23,525 bases of DNA. Source: Clostridia bacterium. GTDB taxonomy: Bacteria; Bacillota; Clostridia; Oscillospirales; Acutalibacteraceae. Positions 22,534-23,525 of this stretch are shown in pieces (within the stretch, counting starts at the first letter, position 1; every line of letters starts with the position of its first letter). The notes beneath the pieces are model-generated. The model worked only from the letters and a program-made list of their open reading frames with translations, searched no databases and was not told the DNA's origin. Location: NCBI GenBank assembly GCA_017442445.1, contig JAFRZS010000101.1:1-23525 (forward strand), in the 5' to 3' direction. The translations under genes were made by a program, and so were the position numbers.

Positions 22534-23525
22534 TTACTTCAATTCTTCAAGCAAAGCTTCAACCTTATCTGTTGCTTCCCAGCGGACACCGAGGTCTTCT
22601 CTACCCATGTGACCGTATGCTGACAAGGGACTGTAGCTGATATTTCTCATGTTGAGATTATCAATAATTGCCGCAGGTCTGAGGTCAAATACTTTGTTGA
22701 CTGCTGCTGCTAAAGTTTCGTCATCGTACTTACCTGTAGAGAAAGTATTTACCATAACAGAAACAGGTCTTGCAACACCGATAGCATATGCAATCTGAAC
22801 CTCGCACTTCTTAGCAAGTTTTGCAGCTACTATATTCTTTGCAATATATCTTGCAGCGTAAGTTGCAGTTCTGTCAACCTTAGTGGGATCCTTACCTGAG
22901 AAGCATCCGCCGCCGTGTGCAGCATAACCGCCGTATGTATCAACAATAATCTTTCTGCCTGTAAGTCCTGTATCACCCTGAGGTCCGCCTACTACGAAAC
23001 GGCCTGTGGGATTTACATATATTATTGTATCATCATCTATCATATTTTCAGGAATGATAGGTTTGATTACATTTTCAATAATTCCTGCTCTGATTTCTTC
23101 AAGGGTTACATCTTCAGAATGCTGTGACGATACAACAACAGTATGAACTCTCAAAGCTTTATCACCGTCATATTCAACTGTTACCTGAGTTTTTCCGTCA
23201 GGACGAAGATACGCCATTGTGCCGTTCTTTCTGACCTCAGTAAGACGCTTTGCAAGTTTGTGAGAAAGTGAAATTGCCAAAGGCATAAGCTCCTCAGTTT
23301 CGTCACAAGCGAAACCGAACATCATACCCTGGTCACCTGCACCGTTGAGGTTATATGCATCTTCTTCGCCTGTTTTAAGCTCGAATGACTTATCGACACC
23401 CATAGCAATATCGGGTGACTGTTTGTCAAGCAATACCATTACATTACAGGTATTTCCGTCAAATCCTTTTTCAGGTGAATCGTATCCGATGTCACATATA
23501 GCTTCTCTTACAATAGCTTCAACAT
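22534..23525 (-). CDS. metK: S-adenosylmethionine synthetase (N-terminus outside window)
   Basis: 329 residues are visible and the frame stays open through base 23525, so about 65-70 N-terminal residues are missing. The enzyme makes S-adenosylmethionine from ATP and methionine. Signature blocks are GAGDQGMMFG and GGGCFSGKDPTKVDRT; most family members I remember have Ala in place of the Cys in GGGxFSGKD. The end SAYGHMGREDLGVRWE is typical. The SpoIVFA-like gene follows after 46 nt with no terminator seen, so it may be co-transcribed, an unusual partner. Its product would supply the methyl donor and cofactor for the radical SAM protein encoded downstream, but that is true of any cell. Confidence 0.97.
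   Translation of the reverse strand, partial: VEAIVREAICDIGYDSPEKGFDGNTCNVMVLLDKQSPDIAMGVDKSFELKTGEEDAYNLNGAGDQGMMFGFACDETEELMPLAISLSHKLAKRLTEVRKNGTMAYLRPDGKTQVTVEYDGDKALRVHTVVVSSQHSEDVTLEEIRAGIIENVIKPIIPENMIDDDTIIYVNPTGRFVVGGPQGDTGLTGRKIIVDTYGGYAAHGGGCFSGKDPTKVDRTATYAARYIAKNIVAAKLAKKCEVQIAYAIGVARPVSVMVNTFSTGKYDDETLAAAVNKVFDLRPAAIIDNLNMRNISYSPLSAYGHMGREDLGVRWEATDKVEALLEELK

Overview
This window looks like a chromosomal segment of a low-to-moderate G+C, endospore-lineage Firmicute, most likely a gut Clostridia of the Ruminococcaceae/Oscillospiraceae type. The evidence is the rplS-signal peptidase-rbgA-rnhB order, a tig-clpP-clpX cluster, a paired SpoIVFA/SpoIVFB-like locus, a short Cys-rich DUF1540 protein, and a secreted BIG2-repeat protein ending in what I recognise from memory as a DUF4474-type domain. 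The placement is inference; no rRNA or tRNA lies in the window.

Left part (1-8.3 kb), envelope and accessory genes. A secreted CHAP amidase/endopeptidase with SH3b and Ig-like domains (cut by the window start) and an Amidase_3-SH3b protein lie on the minus strand. Divergent from them are an HtrA-type membrane serine protease and an iron-type alcohol dehydrogenase on plus. These converge, across a strong bidirectional terminator, with a 1004-residue secreted protein of nine BIG2 repeats, which has its own near-consensus promoter.

Middle (8.3-14.7 kb), protein quality control and metabolism, mostly minus strand: inorganic pyrophosphatase, clpX, clpP and tig (trigger factor), with a promoter before tig and a terminator after clpX. 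Upstream is a metallophosphoesterase gene broken by one in-frame TAA. A 53-residue DUF1540 gene on plus overlaps the 3' end of thrC by 21 nt, and its probable terminator lies inside the thrC coding sequence.

Right part (14.7-23.5 kb), all minus strand: yraN, rnhB, rbgA, two tandem signal peptidase I genes, rplS with a structured leader and its own promoter, a TIGR03936/TIGR03960-type pair, an M50 and an M23 gene overlapping like spoIVFB/spoIVFA, and metK, cut by the window end.

Most of the window is conserved core genome. I do not see a convincing new multi-gene system. The observations most worth following are the nonsense-interrupted phosphoesterase, the paired residue switches and invariant Cys pairs in the BIG2 array, the amidase lacking its usual first zinc histidine, the heptad repeat between rbgA and rnhB, and the leader hairpin before the signal peptidase genes.
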